Shown: piece after piece, positions 45,301 through 53,394 of the stretch
Layout: every line of letters starts with the position of its first letter
How positions within the stretch are numbered: position 1 is the stretch's first letter
NCBI GenBank assembly: GCA_017541035.1
Contig: JAFXZW010000107.1
Span: forward strand, 1 to 57,805
Origin: Eubacterium sp.
Lineage (GTDB): Bacteria; Bacillota; Clostridia; Lachnospirales; Lachnospiraceae
Reading direction: 5' to 3'
Length of the DNA: 57,805 nucleotides
The notes under the pieces: generated by a model
Database searches by the model: none
What the model saw: only the letters and a program-made list of their open reading frames with translations
Told to the model about the DNA's origin: nothing
Position numbers and translations under genes: made by a program

Positions 45301-45474
45301 GAGGTCTCCGGAACTCAGCTGGAAGCGGATGTGGTAGATGCCTTCCTGCGTCTGGTTGATAAGGGCGAATTTCGAGCTGAGGATGATAATGGCGGCGGAA
45401 CATTTGAAGATATTAATAACATCCATAAGAAGCAGGAAGCTGCAGAGGATGGGAAGAAGGAAGCATCCTCTTAA
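42367..45474 (+). CDS. Two-component-type propeller sensor with HD-GYP c-di-GMP phosphodiesterase domain
   Basis: A 1035-residue protein. A signal peptide ends near TVYAEG. Residues about 50-690 form an extracellular beta-propeller of Reg_prop repeats (ETKEGFLWIGSYSGMVRYDG, DSKDRLWIGTNDNGV and others). A Y_Y_Y domain follows (VTYHLEGFDQ). One membrane helix lies near 775-797. The HD-GYP domain (about 820-1010) has all metal and GYP motifs: HDIGKIGVPPEVLNKPGKL and HHERPDGKGYP. The output is probably c-di-GMP breakdown. Residue order mirrors hybrid two-component propeller sensors but with HD-GYP in place of a kinase. GAGTGAGG precedes ATG 42367, 90 bases after the permease. Confidence 0.93.
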   Translation: MKRFQSFCRRIRTGLFTACFGAALLYGYAGTVYAEGISGGDHEEINVDPTGQGEGFSAVLYDNTKGLPTSEANAIAETKEGFLWIGSYSGMVRYDGNTFERVDSTTGVTSVVSLYVDSKDRLWIGTNDNGVAMMEKGVITSFKGAEGIKSDSVKSIVEDDQGNIYIATTLGIGVIDQDLTLHPVDEPQINSEYVCEFRKGEDGVIYGETMKGAVFTIENGKLSGFYDGKKMGIEGVYTVLPDPDNNDYVYIGTDHSEIYYGKLGDGMKNAKVINVSPLGCVNSMEKIQGQLWICADNGIGMIDKNGKFTRLGNIPMNNSITHILTDYQGNLWFTSSRQGVMKIVPNRFSDIYELYGLEPAVVNATCRLDDKLYVGTDTGATIIQSNMGSVEVPIEELTLDGEKYTTLNSLLSGCRIRAILRDSKDRLWFSTFSDHGLIMFDHGKAIVYRTENGLASNRVRSVYELSDGQMMISCSGGVAIMKDGVVVDMYDNGAGLSNLEILTMAEADNGDLIFGSDGDGIYVAKGHKVTNIGKESGLGSEVILRIRKDTERNIFWIITSNSISYMTADYKVTTIDKFPYSNNFDIYWNKAGEMWILSSNGIYVLKAEELMANGELSPVFYNRDNGLPYVSTANSYSDLGADGELYISGTAGVSKVNIEKNFDDVSEIRMAVPFVEIDGELKYAADDGSFTIPADTKRLTIYSFVYSYSLLNPQVTYHLEGFDQSSITVSRDKLEPIDYTNLDGGEYTFVMELTDSMGKGNEKMTVRIVKTKSVYEETWFMVTMAVLGVLLIIGLVFFIVRRKTKALLAKQEENRTLIREISEAFAKTIDLKDKYTNGHSTRVAEYTTMLAKELGYDDETVEKYRNIALLHDIGKIGVPPEVLNKPGKLTDEEFKIIKSHSSLGYRVLKDISIMPELAIGAGSHHERPDGKGYPKGLKGDEIPRVAQIIAVADTFDAMYSDRPYRKRMNFEKAVSIIKEVSGTQLEADVVDAFLRLVDKGEFRAEDDNGGGTFEDINNIHKKQEAAEDGKKEASS

Positions 45475-45507
45475 GGGATGCAATTCAGAAAAAACGGAGG
45501 TAATCCT

Positions 45508-46707
45508 ATGAGATATCCAGCACCCCTCCCGGATGGAGGAACCATCGGTTTTGTAGCGCCGTCCTTCGGCTGTGCGATCGAACCGTATAAAACAGGCTTT
45601 CAGAGCGCGCTGAATCGTTTTCATGAAATGGGTTATCAGACAAAGCTTGGTCCGAACTGTTATGCAGGGGAGGGCGTCGGGATCAGCAATACACCGGAAC
45701 TCTGCGGAAAAGAACTGAATGAAATGTATGCCGATCCGGAAACGGATGTTCTGATCTCCTGCGGCGGCGGCGAGCTGATGTGCGAAGTAGTGCCGTATAT
45801 GGACTGGAACGTGATCAGAGAATCCCGTCCGAAATGGTATATCGGTTATTCAGACAATACGAACTTCACCTTCCTTTCCACGACTCTGACAGATACGGCG
45901 GCTATCTACGGTCCCTGCGCCCCGACCTTTGGTATGGAACCGCCGGCAGATTCGGTAAAGGATGCCCTTTCTGTATTGCGGGGCGGACTGACGGTACATA
46001 ATTATCCGAAATGGGAGAAGGAAAGCCTGAAGGATGAGGAGCATCCAACGGTTCCCTATAATATGACGGAGGAATACAGACAGAGGGTGTTTGTACCGGG
46101 ACCGGGTATTGGGAAAGAAACGGATGAGTTTGTTTCGGGACTGGGTTTTGGGAAAGCAAAGGAGGAGATTGTTCCTGAATCGGATTTCGGGAAGGCAATG
46201 GATGAATATAAGTCCGAAAAACTGTCAGGTGAAAATATCATCTGCAGAAGCATAAGGCAGGGTATAGTACGGGAAACAAACAGTACATCCTTCGAGGGAC
46301 GTCTGATCGGAGGGTGTGTGGACATCCTTGTAACATTATTGGGAACACGATTCGATAAAACACAGGAGTTTCTGGAACGTTATAAAGAAGACGGGTTTAT
46401 CTGGTTTTTGGAATCATGTGATCTGACTCCTCTTGACATGAGACGTGCCTTCTTCCAAATGAAAGAAGCCGGGTGGTTCAGATATGTAAAGGGTTTTCTG
46501 ATCGGACGACCGCTGCATTTTGATGAAGACATGATGGGCGTGGATCGGTATGAAGCAGTACTTGCCGTTATCGGCGAGCTGGGGGTTCCGATACTGATGG
46601 ATCTGGATATCGGACATTTGCCACCCCAGATGCCGTTGATCAGCGGAGCATATGCAAAAGTTGAAGCGGCGGATAACCGGTTGAAAGTTGAGTTTCAACT
46701 GAAGTAG
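45508..46707 (+). CDS. S66 peptidase (LD-carboxypeptidase/MccF family)
   Basis: A 399-residue serine peptidase of the family that trims murein LD-peptides or inactivates microcin C. The catalytic serine is in YIGYSDNTNFTF, the glutamate in IWFLESCDLTP and the histidine in DLDIGHLPPQMP. The opening GGTIGFVAPS is typical. Residues about 197-235 hold an insert of three 13-residue repeats (GPGIGKETDEFVS, GLGFGKAKEEIVP, ESDFGKAMDEYKS) between the two lobes. GGAGG lies seven bases before ATG 45508. It may be co-transcribed with the HD-GYP gene 33 bases upstream. Confidence 0.92.
   Translation: MRYPAPLPDGGTIGFVAPSFGCAIEPYKTGFQSALNRFHEMGYQTKLGPNCYAGEGVGISNTPELCGKELNEMYADPETDVLISCGGGELMCEVVPYMDWNVIRESRPKWYIGYSDNTNFTFLSTTLTDTAAIYGPCAPTFGMEPPADSVKDALSVLRGGLTVHNYPKWEKESLKDEEHPTVPYNMTEEYRQRVFVPGPGIGKETDEFVSGLGFGKAKEEIVPESDFGKAMDEYKSEKLSGENIICRSIRQGIVRETNSTSFEGRLIGGCVDILVTLLGTRFDKTQEFLERYKEDGFIWFLESCDLTPLDMRRAFFQMKEAGWFRYVKGFLIGRPLHFDEDMMGVDRYEAVLAVIGELGVPILMDLDIGHLPPQMPLISGAYAKVEAADNRLKVEFQLK
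46098..46214 (+). repeat. Three in-frame 39-base repeats inside the S66 peptidase gene
   Basis: Units 46098-46136, 46137-46175 and 46176-46214 each encode 13 residues with the core FGK or IGK. The third unit is the most diverged. Confidence 0.7.
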
Positions 46708-46743
46708 GACACTACACTCGCTTTCAGGAAACGTGTCATCCCG

Positions 46744-46856
46744 ATGACAAAAGAATGTCATCCCGAGCGAAGCGAGGGATCTTGATAGCAAAAGAAATTC
46801 TTCGGTTGCGCCTCAGAATGACAAAAGAATGTCATCCCGAGCGAAGCGAGGGATCT
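46744..46856. repeat. Two copies of the GTCATCCCGAGCGAAGCGAG repeat
   Basis: Identical 39-base copies at 46744-46782 and 46818-46856, starting ATGACAAAAGAATGTCATCC and ending GAGGGATCT, 74 bases apart. They sit directly before the first cobalamin gene. Confidence 0.85.
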
Positions 46857-46871
46857 CGACAGGAGAATTGA

Positions 46872-47246
46872 ATGATACTGTATGTAGGCGGAGCGGCGCA
46901 GGGAATGGAAGATGTCGTCCGAAAACGTTTTGAAAAAAGAACAAGATTTATATTTAATCTGGACGAGACATTGCGTTCCTATCTGTCCCAAAAACTTTCC
47001 GAAGGAGCCGTTACTTTACAGGATATTGCTTCAGCTGCGGATGAATGGACCGAAAGGCTTTGCTCCGAAGAGAATGAGGAAGAGCTTTTGGTGATCACCT
47101 GTCGGGAAGTGGGTTGCGGAGTGATTCCCATGGGGCAGGAAGAACTGCTCTGGCGTGAGCTGGTGGGCCGCGTTCAGGTTGAGCTGGCAAAACGTGCGGA
47201 AGAGGTGGTTCGTGTCTTCTGCGGGATTTCGCAGAGGATAAAGTGA
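46872..47246 (+). CDS. CobU-like protein lacking the P-loop
   Basis: A 124-residue protein with start and end like CobU but a short middle. The N-terminal strand-loop reads LYVGGAAQGMEDV where CobU has GGAxSGKS, so the lysine and serine of the P-loop are lost. The C-terminal half keeps CobU motifs: ITCREVGCGVIPMGQ (compare NEVGxGIVP), the RELVGRVQVELAKRAEEVV helix and VFCGISQRIK. Alone it is unlikely to bind ATP. It lies 38 bases before the complementary CobU gene. A non-catalytic partner or decayed paralogue are both possible. Confidence 0.65.
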   Translation: MILYVGGAAQGMEDVVRKRFEKRTRFIFNLDETLRSYLSQKLSEGAVTLQDIASAADEWTERLCSEENEEELLVITCREVGCGVIPMGQEELLWRELVGRVQVELAKRAEEVVRVFCGISQRIK

Positions 47247-47284
47247 CAGAGTATAGAAACAAGTTGAAGAAGGGCGGGCAGGGT

Positions 47285-47866
47285 ATGCTGAGTTTAGTGA
47301 CAGGCGGTGCTGCATCCGGAAAATCAGAATACGCCGAACAGATCGCACAGATCAGTGCAGAGCCGCGGATATATCTGGCAACCATGCCGCGCATTCCTGA
47401 AGCAGAAGAAAGAATCCGGAAACACACAGAAAGACGTAAAAATCTCGGATTCCAAACGATAGAAGACCCGTACCTGGCTGACCTTTCAGACAGAAACGAA
47501 AAGGCCGGAACGATCCTGCTGGAGGATCTTCCGAATCTTCTTGCCAATCGTCTGTTCTCTCATGTACAGCAGGAAGAAATCCCTCGGGGGGAATCTTCTT
47601 CCTGTTTCAGTGATGACCCCGGTACTTCTGATAATATCTGCGAAAAAGACCGGAAGATCCTTGAAGCATTGCTGCGGGATATCCGGTGTCTGAATGAGAA
47701 AACAGAACATCTGATCATTGTATCCGGTGATATTTTCCGGGATGGGATATCTTACTCGGATGATACAAAAAGATATGTGGAGCTGCTGGGTATGTTGCAC
47801 AGCGTGCTTGCTGAAATGGCTGACAGAGTAGTGGAGGTTGTTTGTGGGATTCCGATCGATCATTAA
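47285..47866 (+). CDS. cobU: CobU-like adenosylcobinamide kinase/guanylyltransferase
   Basis: A 193-residue enzyme of the step that phosphorylates adenosylcobinamide and transfers GMP to it. The P-loop LVTGGAASGKSEYAEQIA and the guanylylated-histidine region RIRKHTERRKNLGF are present, as is TILLEDLPNLLANRLF. The usual NEVGxGIVP motif is replaced by SGDIFRDGISYSDDTKRY, while the end VVEVVCGIPI is normal. ATG 47285 is chosen because it leads straight into the P-loop; GTG 47243 overlaps the upstream gene. It overlaps cobS by about 23 bases. Confidence 0.8.
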   Translation: MLSLVTGGAASGKSEYAEQIAQISAEPRIYLATMPRIPEAEERIRKHTERRKNLGFQTIEDPYLADLSDRNEKAGTILLEDLPNLLANRLFSHVQQEEIPRGESSSCFSDDPGTSDNICEKDRKILEALLRDIRCLNEKTEHLIIVSGDIFRDGISYSDDTKRYVELLGMLHSVLAEMADRVVEVVCGIPIDH

Positions 47867-48638
47867 ATCCATAGGCGGAGCATTTTCACTGTTCTCAAGG
47901 ATCCCTGTTCCGCAAAGTGTCTGGAAAGGGGAGGCACCACGTTATATGCTTGGCTTTTATCCCTGGGTCGGAGCAGTGATCGGCGGGGGTGAGTATCTGA
48001 TGTATCGTTTTCTCCCCGTCCCGGTGATAGCCAAGGCGCTACTGATGGCAGTTTTTCCGTTGATCCTGACGGGAGGAATCCACGTGGATGGATTTATGGA
48101 TACAGCAGATGCCTTCCATTCCTATGCAGACAGGAAAAAGAAACTACAGATCCTGTCAGATCCTCATATCGGAGCTTTTGCGGTGATTCGTGTTCTGATC
48201 CTTGCCGGACTCTATCTTGCGGGACTGATCATGTTCCTTTCAGATCCGAAGGATATGATTCTTCAGGATAATCTGGCTGTCTGCTTCTCCCTATCCTTCC
48301 CTCTGGCTCGCTGCGGGTCGGGACTGGCAGTGATCTATCTGCCCCCGGCGAAGGAGGATGGGATGGCAGCCGGGATAAAAAAGGACTCTTCTTATACGGG
48401 AAATAAGGTTCTGCTCTTTACTCAGGCGCTGATTCTGATCGGAGCAGGAGCGTGGATTTCTTCTCTCATCATGACCATGGGAGTTTTGGCATTGATCTTT
48501 GTGACCGGATATTTCGTTATTGCGAGGGTCCGCCCGTTGGGCGGTATCACAGGAGATCTGGCCGGATGGTATCTTACGGTTTCGGAATGTGCCATTCTGC
48601 TGGCGATGGCGATTGAATATATGGCACTGACAGTCTGA
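47844..48638 (+). CDS. cobS: Adenosylcobinamide-GDP ribazoletransferase CobS
   Basis: A 264-residue membrane enzyme that joins adenosylcobinamide-GDP to alpha-ribazole, the last or next-to-last step of cobalamin synthesis. Typical motifs are FSRIPVPQSVW, FYPWVGAVIGG and TGGIHVDGFMDTADAFHSYADRK (acidic metal site; here split across residues about 79-101), then SDPHIGAFAVI and GGITGDLAGWYLTVSE. It has six to seven membrane segments. GTG 47844 has GGAGG six bases upstream; TTG 47838 would overlap it. No cobalamin riboswitch was recognised upstream of this gene set. Confidence 0.94.
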   Translation: MGFRSIIKSIGGAFSLFSRIPVPQSVWKGEAPRYMLGFYPWVGAVIGGGEYLMYRFLPVPVIAKALLMAVFPLILTGGIHVDGFMDTADAFHSYADRKKKLQILSDPHIGAFAVIRVLILAGLYLAGLIMFLSDPKDMILQDNLAVCFSLSFPLARCGSGLAVIYLPPAKEDGMAAGIKKDSSYTGNKVLLFTQALILIGAGAWISSLIMTMGVLALIFVTGYFVIARVRPLGGITGDLAGWYLTVSECAILLAMAIEYMALTV

Positions 48639-48749
48639 TGGATTCATGCGGCCATCTGAGATTTTCCTGCTCTCGGCAGGAAAAAGTATTCATCTCGGGC
48701 AGGGAGAAAATCACGGCGTAAGAATGAGAAGCATATAGGTACATTATAA

Positions 48750-48779
48750 TTGACATATCTGTGGTCAAAAAGATAAAAT
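48750..48779 (+). promoter_or_regulatory. Promoter of the large wall-binding surface protein gene
   Basis: TTGACA at 48750-48755, an 18-base spacer and TAAAAT at 48774-48779. The leader to ATG 48864 is about 78 bases. Confidence 0.6.
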
Positions 48780-48863
48780 GATTATGATGCTTTTGACGGA
48801 AAAGCATGATAATAGCGAGCCACAGCGCATTTCTCTGAAACAAGTTATAAAGGAGGGGGCTTT

Positions 48864-51800
48864 ATGGGAAAAAAGCTGAAACGACAATCCGTATGCTGGA
48901 TATTTACTGCATTGTTGATTCTTACACTTGTTCTGACACCTGTTGCAGGAAGGGGGGGCCTTCAGGCAGCTACCGTTTACACCCTTGAGGCAAAGCTGAT
49001 CGACGGGGATAATATGCCCGGAGTTTACAGTGTTACGGCAGTTCCCGGACAAAGTATAGAAGCTGAAAATACCATCGGTATTCCTTCGGTTTCGAAGCAG
49101 ACGCTGGCAAATGAAGCGACAAAGGAACTCCCGGCCATCATTATGGGTGCAGCGGTCAATTTTGAAAAAAAGACAGGCCCCACCACCTATGAACGAATCG
49201 GGGAAGATACCGAGCGCATCGCACCTTACAGCTACTTCCGCTGGGGTGTTATGGATGAGCAGATAAAGGAAAAGGACGGAACTACCAGTACGCACAAAAA
49301 GCTGAGTGGGTTTGACGGTTCTTATTATATCATCCGTGTAAATGTAAGCGAGATTATCAAAAACTGTGGTGAGGGACAGTATCTTCATGTGAAGCAGGAG
49401 AATAATAAAGCCCTGATGGCAGCCATAGGAATGGATGGAACGACATTCTCTGACGGACTGGGAAATAAGACAGGTGCCTATTCGCTGGCCAATCATTTTG
49501 CAGCACTGAAAGATACCGGAGCGAACGATCTTGATAAGGATACTCCTTATTTTGACGTGATCGTTTATTCTTCCGGAAAGCTTGCAGCAGGTGCCGATGC
49601 CGGAAAGCAGGATGCGCCGAGTGCGGATATCAAGCTCAGCTTCTATGTGGATGACAAGGTTCAGTATAACGAACTGGAGCCGCTTCCGACAACAAATCCG
49701 CCTACATTTCCCTGGACATGTCCCACAAATGGCAAGACATATCAGCTTGAAACGGACTATACCAAGGATCTTCTGGCAAAATTCTATGATGACACAGCAG
49801 CCCAGAATGCGGACACGGCAAATAAAGCCAGTTATCTGGTAAAGGGTTCTGATCTGGAGACGGATGTTGCGATCGATGAAAGCGAGATGACGGAAGGAGA
49901 TGCAACCCAGAAGACGGATGGCATCAACTGGATGACAAAGAATGCTGATTTCTGGTCCATGACAAAAGCCATCGACCATCAGCAGTACGATAACCATACC
50001 ATTATCCTCATTTGCGAGGTTCCGGTTCTGGAAGGCCTTAAGATCTCAGGAACAGACAAGAGATCAGTCATACTGGATGTAAACAGCTTTGATATCCAGA
50101 TCGCCAATAATTCAGAGAAGGATACGGCAGGCCTGGAGATTGATAACAATGCACAGATGAGACTGATGGACAGTTCAAATACCTCCGGTGCCGAGCTGGC
50201 GATCGGAAACAATGCGACCATGGTCATTAAAAAGGGAGGCGTCATGATCATTGATGAATCCTGTACGGCTGAGGTCGAATATGATGCCGCTACGGCAGTA
50301 GAGCAGTCTCAGATGGATACTTCTGTACTGAATGGCGCCATTGTTGTAGAGGATGGCGGAAAGCTGATTAATTATGGCGTGATTAACGTCGAAGGAACAG
50401 AAGGAAAACCTCAGCAGGAGGGACAGACGGTATATTACGACAAGAAGAGCGCGGACATTACGGTAAAGAAAGGCGCGATCCTTGACAATTACGGGTGTGT
50501 ATCACTTAAGGGCGTTATGTACATGCTCGGAACATTTAATAATTACGGAAAATATGACGATGTCATCACGGCATATGATCCCGATAAAGGAAATACTTCC
50601 TATCATAAGGGTGTTCAGATCACCTGGAAGGATGATGTTACTGCCGAGGGTGTGGAACCCGGTGTGCTGAATATCGGAATCGATGCAGACAAGAATGTTG
50701 ATAAGAGCGCAACCTTCAATAATTACGGTGATGTGGCCATCTTCCCCGGAACCATCAATCTTTACGGAACCTTCAGTAATCTGACAAAGGACGGGTATTC
50801 GGGACATTTATACACAAGTACGGTAAAGGAAGCCATCATCCCCATCACACCTGACCCGAATGATCCCCTTACTGTAGAGAAAACGGTAGTAGTGGATCCT
50901 CCGAAGAAGAGTGTGTTCAATAATCAGGGAACCTTTGATAAGGGAGAAGGCGTAGTAGCCAAGGTTACGGTAGAGCTGATCCATAACGGCGTACCCGGAA
51001 AGCTGACGGTTCTTCCGACTGCAACATTGACACAGCCGGTAGAGAAGACACTTTCTTATACCGGAGAAGCTCAGGAGCTAGTTACGGCTGGCAGCACAAC
51101 CGAGGGAAAAATGTATTATGCTCTTGGTGAAAATGAAGAGGAAGCACCGGAATTTGATGCTTTATCCGAAGCAGCGGAAAAGAAGTGGACAGAAGTGGTT
51201 CCGTCTGTGACGAAAGCCGGAACATACTATGTATGGTACATGGTAGTTGGTGATGATGACCATAATGATACGGAGCCTGTCTGCATAAAGACAGAGATTC
51301 CCTTCCCGGTAAATCATACCGTACTCTTTGTAGTAGAAAACGGTTCCTGGGATGACGGAACGGCAGGCGACAAGGAAGTAACAGTGAGTGGTTATGAGGG
51401 CGATGTTCTGAAGCTTTCCGAGACGGATATTCCTGCAGTCGGTAAGAAACCCTCATCCGGATATCAGGCAGGCGACTGGGATGTGATACCGGATGCCGAG
51501 ACGGTTGTTACGGAAGATATTGTATTTACCTACACTTATGAAAAGAAGCCGGATCCCGTGATCCCGGAGCCGGTTGATGACAAGGCAGAGAAGGATGCAG
51601 AAGCAGCTGAAAAAGTTACCAAGATGATCAATGCTCTTCCCGAAGCGACAGACATCAAGACATCCGATAAGACGGCTGTTGAAGCGGCACGTGCGGCTTA
51701 TGAGGCGCTTACGGATGACCAGAAAGCACTGATCAGCAAGGATGTTCTGAAGAAGCTGACGGATGATGAAAAGGCTCTGAAGGAAGCGGAAGACGATACA

Positions 51801-52376
51801 GAAAAATATTCAAATGAGTGGGTAGACGGCAAGTGGTATGACGCGGACGGAGAGCAGACCTACGAACCTGAAGCAAAATGGTATAAGAATAGCAAGGGCT
51901 GGTGGTATGAGGACGAGTCAGGCTGGTATCCCAGAAAGAGCTGGCAGAAGATCGACGGAGAGCTGTACTTCTTCGACGCCCAGGGATATATGGAGGCAGA
52001 TGCATTCCGTGATGGTTACTATCTGACGAAGAGCGGCGCCAGAGCAGAAGGAAAAGCACTCGGCTGGAAGAAGGATGCAAAGGGCTGGTGGTATGCACTG
52101 ACTGAAGAAATCTGGATTTCAGGTATATGGCAGAAGATCGACGGAAGATGGTACTATTTCCATGAAGACGGTTACGCAGCACAGAACGAGTTTATAAAAG
52201 GCTGGTGGTGCAATGAAAACTGCGTGCAGAGCTATACCTACCGCAGCAGCTGGAAGAAGGACGCAAAGGGCTGGTGGTATGGTGATGCAACCGGCTGGTA
52301 TGCAAAGGGAGAATTCTATCTGATCGATGAAGTATCCTATGCATTCAGTGCAGAGGGTTATTGCCTGAATCCCTGA
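48864..52376 (+). CDS. Large secreted surface protein with cell-wall-binding repeats
   Basis: A 1170-residue exported protein. A signal peptide covers residues 1-36 (ends LQAATVY). The N-terminal region is unassigned. Residues about 380-660 are rich in asparagine and look like a right-handed beta-solenoid built on NYG units (INYGVINVEG, FNNYGKYDD, FNNYGDVAIF). Then come Ig-like/MBG-type units (LSYTGEAQELV, FVVENGSWDDGTAG) and a helical Lys/Ala/Glu linker near 905-975. The last 190 residues hold wall-binding units (NSKGWWYEDESGWYP, WQKIDGRWYYFHEDGY). AAAGGAGG precedes the start. It is probably an adhesin. Confidence 0.88.
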   Translation: MGKKLKRQSVCWIFTALLILTLVLTPVAGRGGLQAATVYTLEAKLIDGDNMPGVYSVTAVPGQSIEAENTIGIPSVSKQTLANEATKELPAIIMGAAVNFEKKTGPTTYERIGEDTERIAPYSYFRWGVMDEQIKEKDGTTSTHKKLSGFDGSYYIIRVNVSEIIKNCGEGQYLHVKQENNKALMAAIGMDGTTFSDGLGNKTGAYSLANHFAALKDTGANDLDKDTPYFDVIVYSSGKLAAGADAGKQDAPSADIKLSFYVDDKVQYNELEPLPTTNPPTFPWTCPTNGKTYQLETDYTKDLLAKFYDDTAAQNADTANKASYLVKGSDLETDVAIDESEMTEGDATQKTDGINWMTKNADFWSMTKAIDHQQYDNHTIILICEVPVLEGLKISGTDKRSVILDVNSFDIQIANNSEKDTAGLEIDNNAQMRLMDSSNTSGAELAIGNNATMVIKKGGVMIIDESCTAEVEYDAATAVEQSQMDTSVLNGAIVVEDGGKLINYGVINVEGTEGKPQQEGQTVYYDKKSADITVKKGAILDNYGCVSLKGVMYMLGTFNNYGKYDDVITAYDPDKGNTSYHKGVQITWKDDVTAEGVEPGVLNIGIDADKNVDKSATFNNYGDVAIFPGTINLYGTFSNLTKDGYSGHLYTSTVKEAIIPITPDPNDPLTVEKTVVVDPPKKSVFNNQGTFDKGEGVVAKVTVELIHNGVPGKLTVLPTATLTQPVEKTLSYTGEAQELVTAGSTTEGKMYYALGENEEEAPEFDALSEAAEKKWTEVVPSVTKAGTYYVWYMVVGDDDHNDTEPVCIKTEIPFPVNHTVLFVVENGSWDDGTAGDKEVTVSGYEGDVLKLSETDIPAVGKKPSSGYQAGDWDVIPDAETVVTEDIVFTYTYEKKPDPVIPEPVDDKAEKDAEAAEKVTKMINALPEATDIKTSDKTAVEAARAAYEALTDDQKALISKDVLKKLTDDEKALKEAEDDTEKYSNEWVDGKWYDADGEQTYEPEAKWYKNSKGWWYEDESGWYPRKSWQKIDGELYFFDAQGYMEADAFRDGYYLTKSGARAEGKALGWKKDAKGWWYALTEEIWISGIWQKIDGRWYYFHEDGYAAQNEFIKGWWCNENCVQSYTYRSSWKKDAKGWWYGDATGWYAKGEFYLIDEVSYAFSAEGYCLNP

Positions 52377-52414
52377 TCGGATAACAACATTAACATATGG
52401 TTGATTGAAAAATG

Positions 52415-52438
52415 CGGCAGGAGGGAAACCTCCTGCCG
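52415..52438. terminator. Terminator between the surface protein and hydrolase genes
   Basis: CGGCAGGAGG (52415-52424), loop GAAA, CCTCCTGCCG (52429-52438). TTTGGACTTTTT follows on plus. Confidence 0.75.
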
Positions 52439-52441
52439 TTT

Positions 52442-52470
52442 GGACTTTTTGACCCTATCATCATAATAAG
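52442..52470. repeat. Right-end fragment of the MITE-like element
   Basis: TTTGACCCTATCATCAT and the bases around it match 11991-12020, with a two-base deletion. No left end is seen. It overlaps the terminator T-run region. Confidence 0.5.
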
Positions 52471-52484
52471 TGCCTGATTCATTT

Positions 52485-53243
52485 TCACATGCCCCGCAGG
52501 GAATCCGAAAGCTCTTTCACAAATTCCGCGGAAATCTCCCCGGCTCTGCGGCTGTCTTCACCGTCAAATCCATGACCTGCACCCTTCATGATGACCAGTC
52601 TTGAATCCGGGTAGAGCATATCCGCCCGTTCAGAATAGGAAAGCGGAACTACGGGATCCTGATCACCATGTATGATGAGTACCGGTTTCCTGAAGGCCGG
52701 CATGGAACCGTAAATATCGATATCCATGGCTGTCCGGTTAAAGTCCGGACTAAGTATATGCCCCATACAGGTATTATCATTTCGGTCAAATCTTGCACGG
52801 GAGTCATCGGGGATCACAAATGCGGGATACCACAGGATCAATCCTATTACAAGGTTCTGAAGCAGGGCGGCAGCATAAGCTGATACAAATCCTCCCATAC
52901 TTTCGCCCATAAGAAAGAACGCCTCCTGATCTACATATGGCTGTTTCAGAATCTCTCTGATCACTGCCTGAAGATCTTCAGCCTCCGTTAAGACCGTCAT
53001 TTCCTGCATATGCCCATCGCTGAGAGACATAAGACCGCCTCCGCAGAAATCATAGAATACGCAGTTGATCCCGGCCTCAGCAAATGTTATGCCGTGATGC
53101 TGCAACTCCCTGTAATTACTTCCGAATCCATGAGAGAAGATCACCGTCGGATACTTTTTCTCTTCGTCCGTGTCAGGGCGATATACGTTACCCCGGATAC
53201 GATATCCGTTTTTCTTTGTACAGTTCAGCTCATCAATATACAT
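52485..53243 (-). CDS. Alpha/beta hydrolase
   Basis: A 252-residue cytoplasmic serine hydrolase. The nucleophile elbow is FLMGESMGGFVSAYAAAL (near residue 115), the acid lies in LIIHGDQDPVVPLSYSE and the histidine in MKGAGHGFDGEDSR, in the usual order. An oxyanion region IFSHGFGSNYREL is present. It resembles acyl-ester hydrolases of the BAAT/serine aminopeptidase group, but the substrate is unknown. AAAGGA lies before the start at 53243. It stands alone, opposite in direction to both surface protein genes. Confidence 0.9.
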   Translation of the reverse strand: MYIDELNCTKKNGYRIRGNVYRPDTDEEKKYPTVIFSHGFGSNYRELQHHGITFAEAGINCVFYDFCGGGLMSLSDGHMQEMTVLTEAEDLQAVIREILKQPYVDQEAFFLMGESMGGFVSAYAAALLQNLVIGLILWYPAFVIPDDSRARFDRNDNTCMGHILSPDFNRTAMDIDIYGSMPAFRKPVLIIHGDQDPVVPLSYSERADMLYPDSRLVIMKGAGHGFDGEDSRRAGEISAEFVKELSDSLRGM

Positions 53244-53394
53244 TGGGTTGGATCCTTTCTGTCTTGTTTGCAGATGCCGGCGGGAGAATTATATCATAAA
53301 CCATGGGCAGTCTCCAAAACCGGCATGAGATTGTGCAATCTAAATATAACTAAATACGCCTGATTTGGCAAACTGACTGCAGATACTTTTTCCG

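Noticed and set aside
46098-46856. Repeats considered as a CRISPR array
   Set aside because: The first set is in-frame coding repeats without spacers; the second has only two copies and no cas genes nearby.
46708-46871. Search for a cobalamin riboswitch before the cobalamin genes
   Set aside because: The gap is filled by dispersed repeats and no B12-box-like sequence was recognised.
48662-48684. Hairpin TTTTCCTGC/GCAGGAAAA after cobS as a terminator
   Set aside because: Stem is plausible, but no T-run follows on the plus strand, so it was not listed as a terminator.
48765-49997. 410-codon minus-strand frame opposite the surface protein gene
   Set aside because: No ribosome binding site, no domain, and it crosses the promoter and start of the well-supported plus-strand gene.
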